Below, piece after piece: positions 45,906-54,900 of a stretch of DNA of 64,000 nt. Source of the stretch: Isoptericola halotolerans (GTDB lineage Bacteria; Actinomycetota; Actinomycetes; Actinomycetales; Cellulomonadaceae); assembly GCF_013149785.1 (NCBI RefSeq), contig NZ_JABEZU010000002.1, positions 558,001-622,000 on the forward strand. Reading direction: 5' to 3'. A model generated the notes under the pieces. The model saw nothing but the letters and a program-made list of their open reading frames with translations, did no database searches and was not told the DNA's origin. Numbering within the stretch: the first letter of the stretch is position 1; the number at the start of each line of letters is the position of its first letter. Position numbers and translations under genes: made by a program.

Positions 45906-47083
45906 CGGACGTCCTCCCCGGGGTTCGGGCTCTGCGGGCCGGCAGGCGGCCGCACGGGCGGGATCGACGGTGGGGGTGGTGGTGAGCCTTGTCCTGCTCC
46001 CGGTGTTCCGCCGGGTGCGGCGGACGGGACCGGCCCGTCGTGGCTCGCGGCCGCGGCCCTGGCCTCGGCCAGGAGCCTCTTGGTGTGCCGGCGGCTCACC
46101 TTCGGCCCGCGCCCGCCGCCGGTGGCGATGCGCTGCGTCAGGAGGAAGTTGATCATGCCGATCAGGACGATGAGGAGGAACAACAGCCAGGCGACGGCAG
46201 CCGCGCGGCCGAAGCTCTTCTGGTTGCCCCACGCGACGTCGTACAGGTAGACGACGGTGGTCATCCAGTCGCGGTTCGGGCCACCGAGGCCCTGGGAGTC
46301 GTACATGCGGACCTCGTCGAAGATCTGCATCCCGCCGACGGTCGAGGTGATGACCACGAAGATGACGGTGGCGCGGATCTGGGGGACCGTCACCGAGAAG
46401 AACTGGCGGACGCGCCCGGCACCGTCGATGACCGCGGCCTCGTAGAGCTCACGCGGCACGGCCTGCATCGCGGCGAGGAAGATCAGCGTGTTGTAGCCGG
46501 TCCACCGGTAGTTGACCATCGTGGAGATCGCGAAGTGGCTGGCCAGGCGGTCACCGTGCCAGGCGACCGGGTCGACGCCGACCAGGCCGAGCACCTCGTT
46601 GATGAAGCCGTACTGGTCGGCGTACAGGCGGCCGAAGATCATCGAGATGGCGACGGGCGCGACGACGAACGGGACCAGGACGCCCATGCGCCAGAAGGTG
46701 GCCGCCCGGAGGTTCTGGTCGAGGATCGCGGCGATGGTGATCGCCATGATCACCTGGGGCACCGACGAGAACAGGAAGATGGAGAAGGTGTTGACGACCG
46801 ACTTCCAGAACAGCGGCTGCTGCAGCACCGCGACGTAGTTCGCCATGCCGACGAAGTCGCCCTGACCGCCGAGCAGGTTCCAGTCGTACAGGCTCACGAT
46901 CGCCGTGTAGACGAGCGGGAAGAGCCCGACGACGGCGAAGAGCAGGAAGAAGGGGGAGATGTACAGGTAGGGCGAGATCTTGACGTCCAGCCGGCCGAGC
47001 CGCTGGGAGAGGCCGAGCCGTCGTGGTGGACGGTCGGGTCCGCCGCGCGCGTGCGCGGGCTTGGTGGGGGACAAGAGGGCCAT
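45902..47083 (-). CDS. cebF: Cellooligosaccharide ABC permease, CebF-like
   Basis: A 393-residue MalF-type permease, about 80 residues longer than usual because of a Pro/Gly-rich C-terminal tail (VPSAAPGGTPGAGQGS onward). Six main helices; the EAA loop is YEAAVIDGAGRVRQFFSVTV. The ATG at 47083 gives MALLSPTKPAH; the extra 27 codons upstream lie in the hairpin region. Overlaps cebG by four bases, so translation is coupled. Confidence 0.93.
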   Translation of the reverse strand: MALLSPTKPAHARGGPDRPPRRLGLSQRLGRLDVKISPYLYISPFFLLFAVVGLFPLVYTAIVSLYDWNLLGGQGDFVGMANYVAVLQQPLFWKSVVNTFSIFLFSSVPQVIMAITIAAILDQNLRAATFWRMGVLVPFVVAPVAISMIFGRLYADQYGFINEVLGLVGVDPVAWHGDRLASHFAISTMVNYRWTGYNTLIFLAAMQAVPRELYEAAVIDGAGRVRQFFSVTVPQIRATVIFVVITSTVGGMQIFDEVRMYDSQGLGGPNRDWMTTVVYLYDVAWGNQKSFGRAAAVAWLLFLLIVLIGMINFLLTQRIATGGGRGPKVSRRHTKRLLAEARAAAASHDGPVPSAAPGGTPGAGQGSPPPPPSIPPVRPPAGPQSPNPGEDVR

Positions 47084-47125
47084 GAGCAGTTCCTGTACGT
47101 CTCTCCGTGGGGTGGGGCTGGGCAC

Positions 47126-47164
47126 GTGTCGGGCCGGCCGCCGGGGTGGCGACCGGCCCGACAC
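47126..47164 (-). terminator. 12-bp perfect stem between cebE and cebF
   Basis: Arms GTGTCGGGCCGG (47126-47137) and CCGGCCCGACAC (47153-47164) in the 139-bp gap after the solute-binding protein gene. Such a hairpin after a binding-protein gene usually lowers downstream expression and protects the upstream mRNA. Confidence 0.65.
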
Positions 47165-47222
47165 GGTGTCTCACTGGAGGGTGCGGGGCGGCTGACGCCT
47201 CACACCCGGGTGACCGACGTCG

Positions 47223-48557
47223 TCACTGGATGACGTTCTGGGCGTCCGTGACGGCCGTCTCCCAGGACTTCTCCGGGTCCTCGCCGTTGAGGTCGACACG
47301 GTTGATGCCGTTCTGGACCTCGGCGTGGATCGCGAAGTAGTTCGCACCCTTGAACGGGGCGCCGTCGATCGACTGGGCGCGGGTGGCGAAGATCTCGCCA
47401 GCCGGAGCGCCGCTCATGAAGTCGTTGACGTAGGCCAGAACCTCGTCGGACTGCTGGACCTCGATCTGCGAGGGGAAGGTGCCGGAGTTCTCGAACGCCT
47501 GGGTCTGGATCTCCGGGGAGGTCAGCCAGTCGGCGAGCTCAGTGGCCGCCTCGGTGTTCGCACCGGACGCCGGGACGGTCAGGAACGACCCGCCCCAGTT
47601 GCCGCCGCCACCGGGGAAGACGTCGGCGATGTCCCAGCCCTCGATGCTGCCGGCGCGCTCCTCGATCGGACCGGTCATCCACGACGGGCAGAGCATCGTG
47701 GCGAAGGCGTCGTTCTGGAAGCCGGCGGACCAGTCGTCGCCCCACTGCTCGAGACCGGCGGACAGGTCGTCCTCGACCGCGGCGGTGAGCACCTGGTCGT
47801 ACAGGTCCTTGACCTGGGTGTTGGTGGCCAGGTCGAGGGGCTCACCGGTGGCCGGGTCCTCGTAGGCGGCGTCGAGCTGGTTGACCATGCCCTGGAACGT
47901 GGCCTGGGCCGAGTCGAACCAGGCGTCGCCGCTGGCCTCGGTGTACTCCTTGCCGGCCTCGAAGTAGGACTCCCAGGTGGCGCCCTCGCCGCCGATCCAC
48001 TCCGCGACCTCCTCACGCTCGGACGGCATGCCGGCCGCCTCGAGCAGGTCGGAGCGGTAGCAGATGGCCTCGGGGCCGATGTCGGTGCCGTAGCCGATGA
48101 GCTGGCCCTCCGGAGTGGTGGCCTGCTCGACCTTCCAGTCCACCCAGCGGCCGTCGATCGTGGGGAGGTCGGCAAAGAGGCTCGGGTACTGCATGAGCTC
48201 GGGCAGCCAGTCGACCTCGATGGCCTCGATGTCGGCCAGCCCTTCGCCGCCGGCGGCGAGCTTGGTCGTCAGGTTGGTGCGGGCGTCGCCCGACTCTGCG
48301 GCCGTGACGTGCTCGATGGTGACGTTCGGGTGCTCGTCGGCGTACTGGGCCAGGAGCTCCTCGGTGTACCCGAAGTCGTTGAAGGTGGCGACGGTGAGAG
48401 TGATCTCTTCGTCCATCGCCTCGCCGTCGCCGTCGCCCGTGGTTCCGGGGTCCTCGGAGTCGCCTGAACAGGCGCCGAGGATCAGGGCGAGGGACGCGAT
48501 GCCGGCAGTGGCCGCTGCGACGCGACGGCTCCGGCGGGGGCGGGTGCTGCTGAGCAC
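47223..48557 (-). CDS. cebE: Cellooligosaccharide-binding lipoprotein, CebE-like
   Basis: A 444-residue solute-binding protein. The signal ends in a lipobox, LILGAC, near residue 28, so it is lipid-anchored outside the membrane. The family fold is shown by TLTVATFNDFGYTEELLAQY, ADIEAIEVDWLPELMQ and ATMLCPSWMTGP. The GTG at 48557 has AAGGGA 6 bp upstream; the ATG at 48584 lacks a site. First gene of the ceb operon, 139 bp before cebF. It resembles actinobacterial cellobiose/cellotriose binding proteins, but sugar preference is inferred from the operon. Confidence 0.93.
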   Translation of the reverse strand: MLSSTRPRRSRRVAAATAGIASLALILGACSGDSEDPGTTGDGDGEAMDEEITLTVATFNDFGYTEELLAQYADEHPNVTIEHVTAAESGDARTNLTTKLAAGGEGLADIEAIEVDWLPELMQYPSLFADLPTIDGRWVDWKVEQATTPEGQLIGYGTDIGPEAICYRSDLLEAAGMPSEREEVAEWIGGEGATWESYFEAGKEYTEASGDAWFDSAQATFQGMVNQLDAAYEDPATGEPLDLATNTQVKDLYDQVLTAAVEDDLSAGLEQWGDDWSAGFQNDAFATMLCPSWMTGPIEERAGSIEGWDIADVFPGGGGNWGGSFLTVPASGANTEAATELADWLTSPEIQTQAFENSGTFPSQIEVQQSDEVLAYVNDFMSGAPAGEIFATRAQSIDGAPFKGANYFAIHAEVQNGINRVDLNGEDPEKSWETAVTDAQNVIQ

Positions 48558-48598
48558 GGTGACTCCCTTGTCTGGTTGGTTCATGCGTGGTGCGTTTC

Positions 48599-48612
48599 TG
48601 GAAGCGCGTCCA
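48599..48612. promoter_or_regulatory. candidate CebR box (distal match)
   Basis: TGGAAGCGCGTCCA matches 11 of 14 positions of the known Streptomyces CebR operator TGGGAGCGCTCCCA. It lies 42 bp upstream of the cebE start. Confidence 0.5.
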
Positions 48613-48621
48613 CCTCTGACG

Positions 48622-48635
48622 TGGTAGCGCTTCCA
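48622..48635. promoter_or_regulatory. candidate CebR box
   Basis: TGGTAGCGCTTCCA matches 12 of 14 positions of the CebR consensus, 65 bp upstream of cebE. With the site 10 bp closer to the gene it would cover the promoter region. Confidence 0.6.
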
Positions 48636-48743
48636 CGACCAACCACGATGCTCCCGTCGCGAGGCTGCCACGTCAAGCCCTGCCGGTGATCGATGCGGGA
48701 CGGTGATCTCGCTGACCTGCGTCTTCGCAGGTCACAAGGCTGG

Positions 48744-48757
48744 TGGGAGCGCTCCCG
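48744..48757. promoter_or_regulatory. candidate CebR box (best match)
   Basis: TGGGAGCGCTCCCG matches 13 of 14 positions of the CebR consensus. It lies 187 bp upstream of cebE and 73 bp past the DUF2505 gene, far enough for DNA looping with the proximal sites. Confidence 0.65.
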
Positions 48758-48829
48758 TGATCAAACCGTGATGCGACCGCCCGCCCCGGTCCGGTCGTCG
48801 AGGGCCATGACGAGGTCGCCGGGCGCGGG

Positions 48830-49330
48830 TCAGTTCCGCGCCAACCACTCCCGCCCGGCCCGTTCCTCGGCCTCCAGGGTGCGCCGGACGGCGCCACCGG
48901 CGGCCTCCTCCACGGTCCCGGAGAAGACGGGGACGGTAGCGCGGACCTCCCCGTCGTACACCTGGCGGGTGCCGCCGTCGGGCAACGGTTCGAGCAGCAG
49001 CGACCCGGTCATCCGCACGGGCGCCCCGGCGATCTCCACGGCGACCGTCCCGACCTGCCGGCCCTCGCGCTCCGGTTCCCACGCCTCGGCCTGACGCACC
49101 TCGAGGTGCTCGCCCACGAGCTGGCGGAGCTGGACCGGGATGAGGTCCGTCGGCAGGGTGCGTCGCAGCGACACGGTGAACCCGGAGGCCGGGTCCCCGG
49201 TCACGTCCACCTGGGAGGCCGCACCGGCGTCGGGACGCGCCGCCCGCCACCGCACGAACTCCGCGTCGGCGAGCATGGCGGCCACGGCGGCGACGTCCGC
49301 CGGGTAGGTCTGCTCCACGGTCAGGTGCAC
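48830..49330 (-). CDS. DUF2505-family protein
   Basis: A 166-residue START/SRPBCC-like protein: VEQTYPADVAAVAAMLADAE, a strand pattern ending SFTVSLRRTL-like, LVGEHLEVRQAEAW and the C-terminal helix VEEAAGGAVRRTLEAEERAG. DUF2505 members are common in actinobacteria and may bind hydrophobic ligands; function unknown. GTG start at 49330; divergent from the histidine kinase gene. Confidence 0.9.
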   Translation of the reverse strand: MHLTVEQTYPADVAAVAAMLADAEFVRWRAARPDAGAASQVDVTGDPASGFTVSLRRTLPTDLIPVQLRQLVGEHLEVRQAEAWEPEREGRQVGTVAVEIAGAPVRMTGSLLLEPLPDGGTRQVYDGEVRATVPVFSGTVEEAAGGAVRRTLEAEERAGREWLARN

Positions 49331-49386
49331 GGTGCACAGCCTACCGGCGTGCCCTGGACGAGCACGCGCCCCGTACGCTGGTGGGC

Positions 49387-50871
49387 GTGTCCGCCATGAG
49401 TGATCTGATCGCCGAGCACGCCGAGCTGGCCGGGGGAGACCTCGAGTGGCTCCACCTCCTGGTCGGCGACTGGCAGATCGTCTCCGACCTCGCCTTCGCC
49501 GACCTCGTGCTGTGGCTCCCCACCGCCGACGGCCGCTTCGTCGCCGTCGCGCAGTGCCGACCCAGCACCGGAGCCACCGTCCACTACGACGACGTCGTGG
49601 GTTCCTTCGCTCCCGAGGGGCAGCGTCCGCAGCTCGCCGCCGCGATGCACGAGGCGCGCGCCCAGCGCTCGCGCGAGCCGCGCTGGTTCGGCGCCTACGC
49701 CGTGCGGGAGGAGGCGGTGCCCGTCGTGCACGACGGGCGTGCGATCGCCGTCGTCGCCCGGCAGACGAACCTCGGCTCGGGGCGCACGCCCAGCCGTCTC
49801 GAGCTCAACTACGTGGAGTCCGCGGACGACCTGCTCGCGATGATCGGTCGCGGCGAGTACCCGTCGCCCAACGCGGCGACGGGCCCCCGACGAGGCGCCC
49901 CGCGCGTCGGGGACGGCCTGATCCGGCTGAACTCCGAGGGGGAGGTGCTCTACGCCAGCCCGAACGCGCTGTCCTGCTTCCACCGGCTCGGGGTCATCGG
50001 GCCGCTCGTGGGGCAGTCGCTCGTCGAGGTCACCGCGGGGATCGCCGAGCAGCAGGACACCGTCGACGAGTCGCTGCCGCTCGTGGTCATGGGCCGTGCG
50101 CCGTGGCGCACCGACATCGAGGCAGGTCGCGTGGCGCTGTCGCTGCGCGCCCTGCCCCTGACGGACCGCGGGCAGCGCATCGGCGCCGTCCTGCTGTGCC
50201 GCGACGTGTCCGAGCTGCGTCGCCGCGAGCGCGAGCTGATGACCAAGGACGCGACGATCCGCGAGATCCACCACCGCGTCAAGAACAACCTCGCCACCGT
50301 CGCGGCGCTCCTGCGCCTGCAGGCCCGGCGCATGGAGGTCCCTGAGGCGCGGGCCGCCCTCGAGGAGGCCATGCGTCGCGTCGCGACCATCTCGCTCGTG
50401 CACGAGTCGCTGTCCCAGACCCTCGACGAGAGCGTCGAGCTGGACGACATGCTCAAGCGGGCGCTGCGGCTGGCCGCGGACGTGGCCTCCACCCGCGCCC
50501 AGATCAGCACCCGGCAGAGCGGCTCGTTCGGGCTCGTGCCCGCCCAGGACGCGACCCCGCTCGCGCTGATCCTCACCGAGCTCGTGACCAACGCCGTCGA
50601 GCACGGCTTCCCGGGACAGGAGACCGGCACGGTGTCCATCGACGTCGAGCGCGAGGACGCGTCGCTGAGGGTCGTCGTGGCGGACGACGGCGTCGGGATG
50701 CGGGACGGCATCGACGAGCTCGGCCGTGCCTCCCGCAGCGGACTGGGGTCCCAGATCGTCAAGACGCTGGTCGTCAACGAGCTGCGCGGGACGATCGACT
50801 GGCAACCACGCGAGGGCGGTGGCACCGAGGTCGTCCTGCAGGTGTACCTGCGGGGCGAGGCGCAGCGCTGA
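49387..50871 (+). CDS. pdtaS: Soluble sensor histidine kinase, PdtaS-like
   Basis: A 494-residue cytoplasmic kinase. An N-terminal GAF-like domain (LEWLHLLVGDWQIVSDLAFA onward) is followed by a PAS domain from about residue 180. The HisKA_2 phosphoacceptor region is REIHHRVKNNLATVAALLRL, with His near 300, and the HWE/HATPase core has ELVTNAVEHGFPG and VADDGVGM. In mycobacteria PdtaS phosphorylates the RNA-binding antiterminator PdtaR and is encoded beside whiB1, as here. pdtaR is not in the window. Start could be the GTG at 49381 or the ATG at 49396. Confidence 0.93.
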   Translation: MSAMSDLIAEHAELAGGDLEWLHLLVGDWQIVSDLAFADLVLWLPTADGRFVAVAQCRPSTGATVHYDDVVGSFAPEGQRPQLAAAMHEARAQRSREPRWFGAYAVREEAVPVVHDGRAIAVVARQTNLGSGRTPSRLELNYVESADDLLAMIGRGEYPSPNAATGPRRGAPRVGDGLIRLNSEGEVLYASPNALSCFHRLGVIGPLVGQSLVEVTAGIAEQQDTVDESLPLVVMGRAPWRTDIEAGRVALSLRALPLTDRGQRIGAVLLCRDVSELRRRERELMTKDATIREIHHRVKNNLATVAALLRLQARRMEVPEARAALEEAMRRVATISLVHESLSQTLDESVELDDMLKRALRLAADVASTRAQISTRQSGSFGLVPAQDATPLALILTELVTNAVEHGFPGQETGTVSIDVEREDASLRVVVADDGVGMRDGIDELGRASRSGLGSQIVKTLVVNELRGTIDWQPREGGGTEVVLQVYLRGEAQR

Positions 50872-50887
50872 CGCCCACGACGCGCAG

Positions 50888-50935
50888 GGCGGACGACGCG
50901 CGGGGCGGACGACGCGCGGGGCGGACGACGCAGAA
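50888..50935. repeat. Three tandem 16-bp units after the kinase gene
   Basis: Units GGCGGACGACGCGCGG at 50888-50903 and 50904-50919, and a variant at 50920-50935; a partial unit lies at 50877-50887. They run directly into the hairpin at 50934. Confidence 0.8.
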
Positions 50936-50967
50936 GGGCTCCCCGCTCTCAGGAGCGGGGAGCCCTT
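50934..50967. terminator. Perfect 15-bp stem between pdtaS and whiB
   Basis: Arms AAGGGCTCCCCGCTC (50934-50948) and its exact reverse complement (50953-50967) with loop TCAG, between two convergent genes. A strong bidirectional terminator candidate; the A/T ends give short T-rich edges on both strands. Confidence 0.85.
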
Positions 50968-50985
50968 CGTGGTGCTCGGGGTGCC

Positions 50986-51234
50986 TCAGCCGGCGCGGCG
51001 GGCGCGAGCGGTGCGCCGCTTCAGGGCGCGGCGCTCGTCCTCGCTCATGCCACCCCAGACGCCGGCGTCCTGGCCGGACTCCATGGCCCACTTGAGGCAG
51101 TTGTCGACGACGTCGCAGCGGCGGCAGACGGCCTTGGCCTCCTCGATCTGCATGAGGGCCGGGCCGGTGTTGCCGATCGGGAAGAAGAGCTCCGGGTCCT
51201 CGTCGAGGCAGGCTGCCTTGTGGCGCCAGTCCAT
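50986..51234 (-). CDS. whiB1: WhiB-family iron-sulfur regulator (WhiB1 type)
   Basis: An 82-residue regulator with the four cluster-binding cysteines: C9 in HKAACLDED, C37 and C40 in AVCRRCDV, and C46 in DNCLKWA. The GVWGGMSEDERRALKRR turn and basic tail follow. The short length and the LFFPIGNTGPALMQIEEAK segment match WhiB1, which binds a [4Fe-4S] cluster and sigma factor region 4. Its kinase neighbour is the same as in mycobacteria. Upstream, 51235-51459 holds its promoter and a TCAC-N5-GTGA dyad at 51348-51360. Confidence 0.97.
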   Translation of the reverse strand: MDWRHKAACLDEDPELFFPIGNTGPALMQIEEAKAVCRRCDVVDNCLKWAMESGQDAGVWGGMSEDERRALKRRTARARRAG

Positions 51235-51459
51235 GTCATCTCCTCAAGTGGTCTGTGATCGGCCCGGGCGGCGCGCGGTCGGGGCATGCCGAGAGGCAGC
51301 CGTCTCCGGGCTGATCGTTCAGGGGGGTTCGGAATCTCCATCCAGAATCACACCTCGTGAAGGTGGGCACAAGGGGTTACGACAAGATTTCTACGCCGTG
51401 AACCCTGAGGGTTTCATCACACTGCACAAACTTTCGCCGTCGCCGTATCCTGGCGTGTC

Positions 51460-51891
51460 ATGCCCGCACCCGCCGCACCTTCGCCCGACACCGGCCCGGT
51501 CCACCCGCGAGGTCCCGTCCCCCGGATGCTCGTCGCCGTGCTCGGGATCGTCGGCCTCGAGGCCCTGGCCATGATCGTCTTCGCCGGCGCCGTGCTGGTC
51601 GAGCTGGTGGGCGGCGGCTCGACGAGCCTCGGGGTCAGCGTGTTCATCGTCCTGTTCTTCCTCGGGCTGGCGTGGCTGCTCCTCGGCTGCGGGCTGGCCG
51701 TCCGGCGAGGACGGCGGCGTGGACGGACCCCGCTCGCCGGGTGGCAGGTCTTCCAGGGCATCATCGGCCTCTCGCTGCTGACCGCCGGGACGAGCGCCGC
51801 CGTCGTCGGCGGCCTCGCCCTCGTGCTGCTCGCCGCGGTCGCCCTGTGCGGGCTCATGACGCGGTCGGTCGTGGAGCACACCGCCGCCTGA
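51460..51891 (+). CDS. Small integral membrane protein
   Basis: A 143-residue protein with four membrane helices (MLVAVLGIVGLEALAMIVFA, SVFIVLFFLGLAWLLLGCG, FQGIIGLSLLTAGTSAAVV and LALVLLAAVALCGLM) and a basic cytoplasmic loop RRGRRRGRTP. No family recognised. It is divergent from whiB and convergent with the large ATPase gene. A GTATCCT -10-like element lies about 10 bp before the ATG, suggesting a leaderless message. Confidence 0.78.
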   Translation: MPAPAAPSPDTGPVHPRGPVPRMLVAVLGIVGLEALAMIVFAGAVLVELVGGGSTSLGVSVFIVLFFLGLAWLLLGCGLAVRRGRRRGRTPLAGWQVFQGIIGLSLLTAGTSAAVVGGLALVLLAAVALCGLMTRSVVEHTAA

Positions 51892-51936
51892 CCGGCCGCG
51901 CGGGCAGTGCCGTCCGCTCCTGTCACGCCCTGTCGG

Positions 51937-54900
51937 TCACGGTCCGGCCGCCTGCAGAGCGCGTGCCCGGCCCGCATCGACCAGGACGCCCCGCCCGGCC
52001 CGGCCCGGCCCGCCCTCGGCGAACTCGTCCAGCGGAGTGCCGAGGACCTCGTCGGCGTCCCGGCCGCCGGCCCCGAGCACGACACCGTGCCGCCGGGCCC
52101 GCAGCTCGGCCAGGGGCCCGCGGTGCGCCATGAGGGCGCCCTGGGTCGTGGCCGAGGCGACCAGGACGACGCCACCGTCCTCGGCCAGCATCGCGAGGCG
52201 CTCGGCCTCGACGGGGCACGCCTGGGCGACCATGTCGAGGTCGTCCACGACGACGTGGGACCTGGAGCGCCGGTCGCCGCCGTCGTGCGCCGCCGACAGA
52301 CCCTCGACCAGCCGTCGGACGGAGGACGGCGAGGCGCTCGAGACGACATGGTCACCGGGCTCGGCACGCAGCGCGGGGTCCCGGGACACGACGGCGGCGA
52401 GGGCGCAGGCGCTCACCAGGGAACGCACGACCGTCCGCAGCACGGTCGTGCGTCCCGAGCCCCGTGGGCCGACCACCAGCGCACCCTGCGCCACGTCCAG
52501 GGCGACGGGCACCGCGGCGTCGTCCCCCACGCCGACGACCACCGGTCGCGAGCCGTGCCCGAGCTGCTCGCCGGCAGCGCCGGTGCCGGCCCGCTCTCGC
52601 ACCTCGGCCAGGTCCGCCCACGGGACCCGTGCCGGCAGCGGCTCGACGCGGACCGGACCCGCGAGAGGAGGCGCTCCGCCCCCGGCCGGGGGCACCGACG
52701 GCAGGAGCACCTGGCAGCCGAGCGGGGTTCCCGTCGTGAGCCAGGCGGCGCGCCCGGGCGTACCACCGGTGCCGGCGAGCCCTGCCGGTGCGCCTCGCAT
52801 CACGTCGTCGTGCTGGTCCGTGCCGAGCAGCACGAGGCGTGGCCCGACCCGCGCCGCCACGCCGCCGACGGCGGCCGAGTCGGCGGACAGCGCGAAGGCC
52901 ACGCGGCTCGTGGCAAGCGCCGACACGAGGGGGTCGCTCGCGTCGCGTCCGACGAGCGCCGCCCGCAGCTCCTCGACCCGGTCCACCACGACGAGCGTTG
53001 GTTCGCCGCCGTCCGACGAGCGTGGCCGGTCGAGGAGCCCGAGCAGACGACGCGCCCGACGGGGATCGTCAGGGCCGGTGACCGTCCCGAGGCCCGGGTG
53101 CCCGGACAGCCCGTCGAAGGCCGGCACGGCCGAGCCGGGAGCGAGGACGTGCACGTGCCAGCCCCGGGCCAGCGCCGCGGCGGCGAGCGACACGAGCGTC
53201 GTCGTGCGGCCCGACCGGGTGGCACCGACGACGGCGAGATGGCCGGTCCGTGGGTGCCAGCGCACCAGCAGGCGACGCTGGCTCCCGGGGTCGTCGGCGA
53301 GCGCGAGCGGCAGTGCGCCCGGTTCGTCGTCGGAGGTGGGCATCCGCGGGGGGACGTCTGCCTCGATCACCCGCACCGGTAGCGGTGGCAACCAGGGTGC
53401 CGGGCCCGGGCGGAGACCGAGGCGGTCCGCCGCTGAGCGTGCGGCCTCCACGGTGGCGGCGACCGGCTCGCGGGCGGTGGCCGACGCCGAGGCTCCGTCG
53501 GCGACGGGTCCGCCGTCGTCGGCCGCCCGGCCGCACCCCGGGCGGTCCGCCCCGGCGGGGTGCTCCGGTCGCCAGGCCGCTGCGCGTCGCACGACCGGAC
53601 CGCCGCCGTCGGGCACGGTCCCGGCGTGCGCGCACTGCAGGGCGACCGGTGCGCCGGAGCCGATGCGCAGGACCGCGCGCCCCGGTGCCCCCAGGGGGAC
53701 GGCGGCGGCGGCCGCCGTGCCGACCACGTCGTGGGAGTCGGCGGCGTCCACCACACGCAGCGCGATGCGGGCCGAGACGTTCGCCCGCACGTCGGTGCTG
53801 ACAGCGCCGGAGGGACGCTGCGTCGCCAGGACCAGGTGGACGCCTAGAGACCTGCCCTGGGCGGCGACCCGGAGCAGCCCGGGCAGGAAGTCGGGCAGGT
53901 CGTCGGCGAGCGCGCGGAACTCGTCGATGACCACCACGAGACGAGGCAGGGTGCCAGGTGGAGCGTCGTCCAGCGACGCAGCCCGGTGCTCGGCGAGCAC
54001 CCGCTCGCGGCGGCCCAGCTCCGCGCGCAGGCCCGCGAGCGCACGGCCGGCCAGACCGGGCTCGAGGTCGGTGACCTGCCCGACCACGTGCGGCAGGTCC
54101 GCGCACCGGCCGAACGACGCCCCGCCCTTGAAGTCGACCAGGGCGAGCGCCAGGTCGGCGGGAGACCGCGTCAGGGCCAGGCCCAGCACGAGGGACTGCA
54201 GCAGCTCGGACTTGCCCGAGCCCGTGGTCCCGGCGACCAGCAGGTGCGGCCCGTCGCCGACCAGGTCGAGCTCGACCACGTCGCCCGTCGCGTCGACGCC
54301 GAGCGGCACCCGCCAGCCGGTGGCGTCCGCCCAGCGCTGCGCGGGGTCCGCGCCGTCGAGCAGGTCGCCGAGGGCCACGACGGCGGGCAGGCCGGCCGCC
54401 GTGACGTCGGACCCGTCGCGCTCGGCGCCCGAGGGGACGCCCTGCCCGGAGCTCTCGGCGTCGTCGAGGTCGGTGAGCGACCGCCGCAGCGCCCCCAGTC
54501 CCGCGAGCCGTCGCGCGGCACGCCCTGCCCAGGACGGCGTGACGCCCACGCCGGGCTCCGTGCTGTCGGTGCCGTCCGGTGCGGTGCGGTGGACCAGACC
54601 GTCAGGGGCGACCCGCACGACGGCACGGCACCAGGACGGGGCGGGCACCTCTCGCCCGCCGGGCTCGTGGGGCAGGCACAGCACGACGGCGTGCCCACGG
54701 CGGACCGCGTCGTCCGCGACGGCGAGCGCCTCCGGGTCGGGGTCGTCGACCACGAGCAGGTGGCTCGACGGTTCGGGTGCGGCCCCGTCGTGACCCGGCG
54801 TGAGCCAGCGGCACCAGTCCCAGGCACCGTGCCCGCCGCCGACGACCTGCACCGACGCGCCGGTCGCGGCGAGGTCGACGACGACGGCGCGGGCGACGGC

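Noticed and set aside
51348-51360. TCAC-N5-GTGA dyad upstream of whiB as a Crp site
   Set aside because: Crp sites need GTGA toward the outside left and TCAC on the right; here the half-sites are in the reverse order, so I do not call it Crp.
52037-54793. A 918-residue open frame on the plus strand
   Set aside because: Antisense to the EccC-like ATPase. Composition is Ala/Arg/Ser/Thr-rich and low in structure; no motif is seen.
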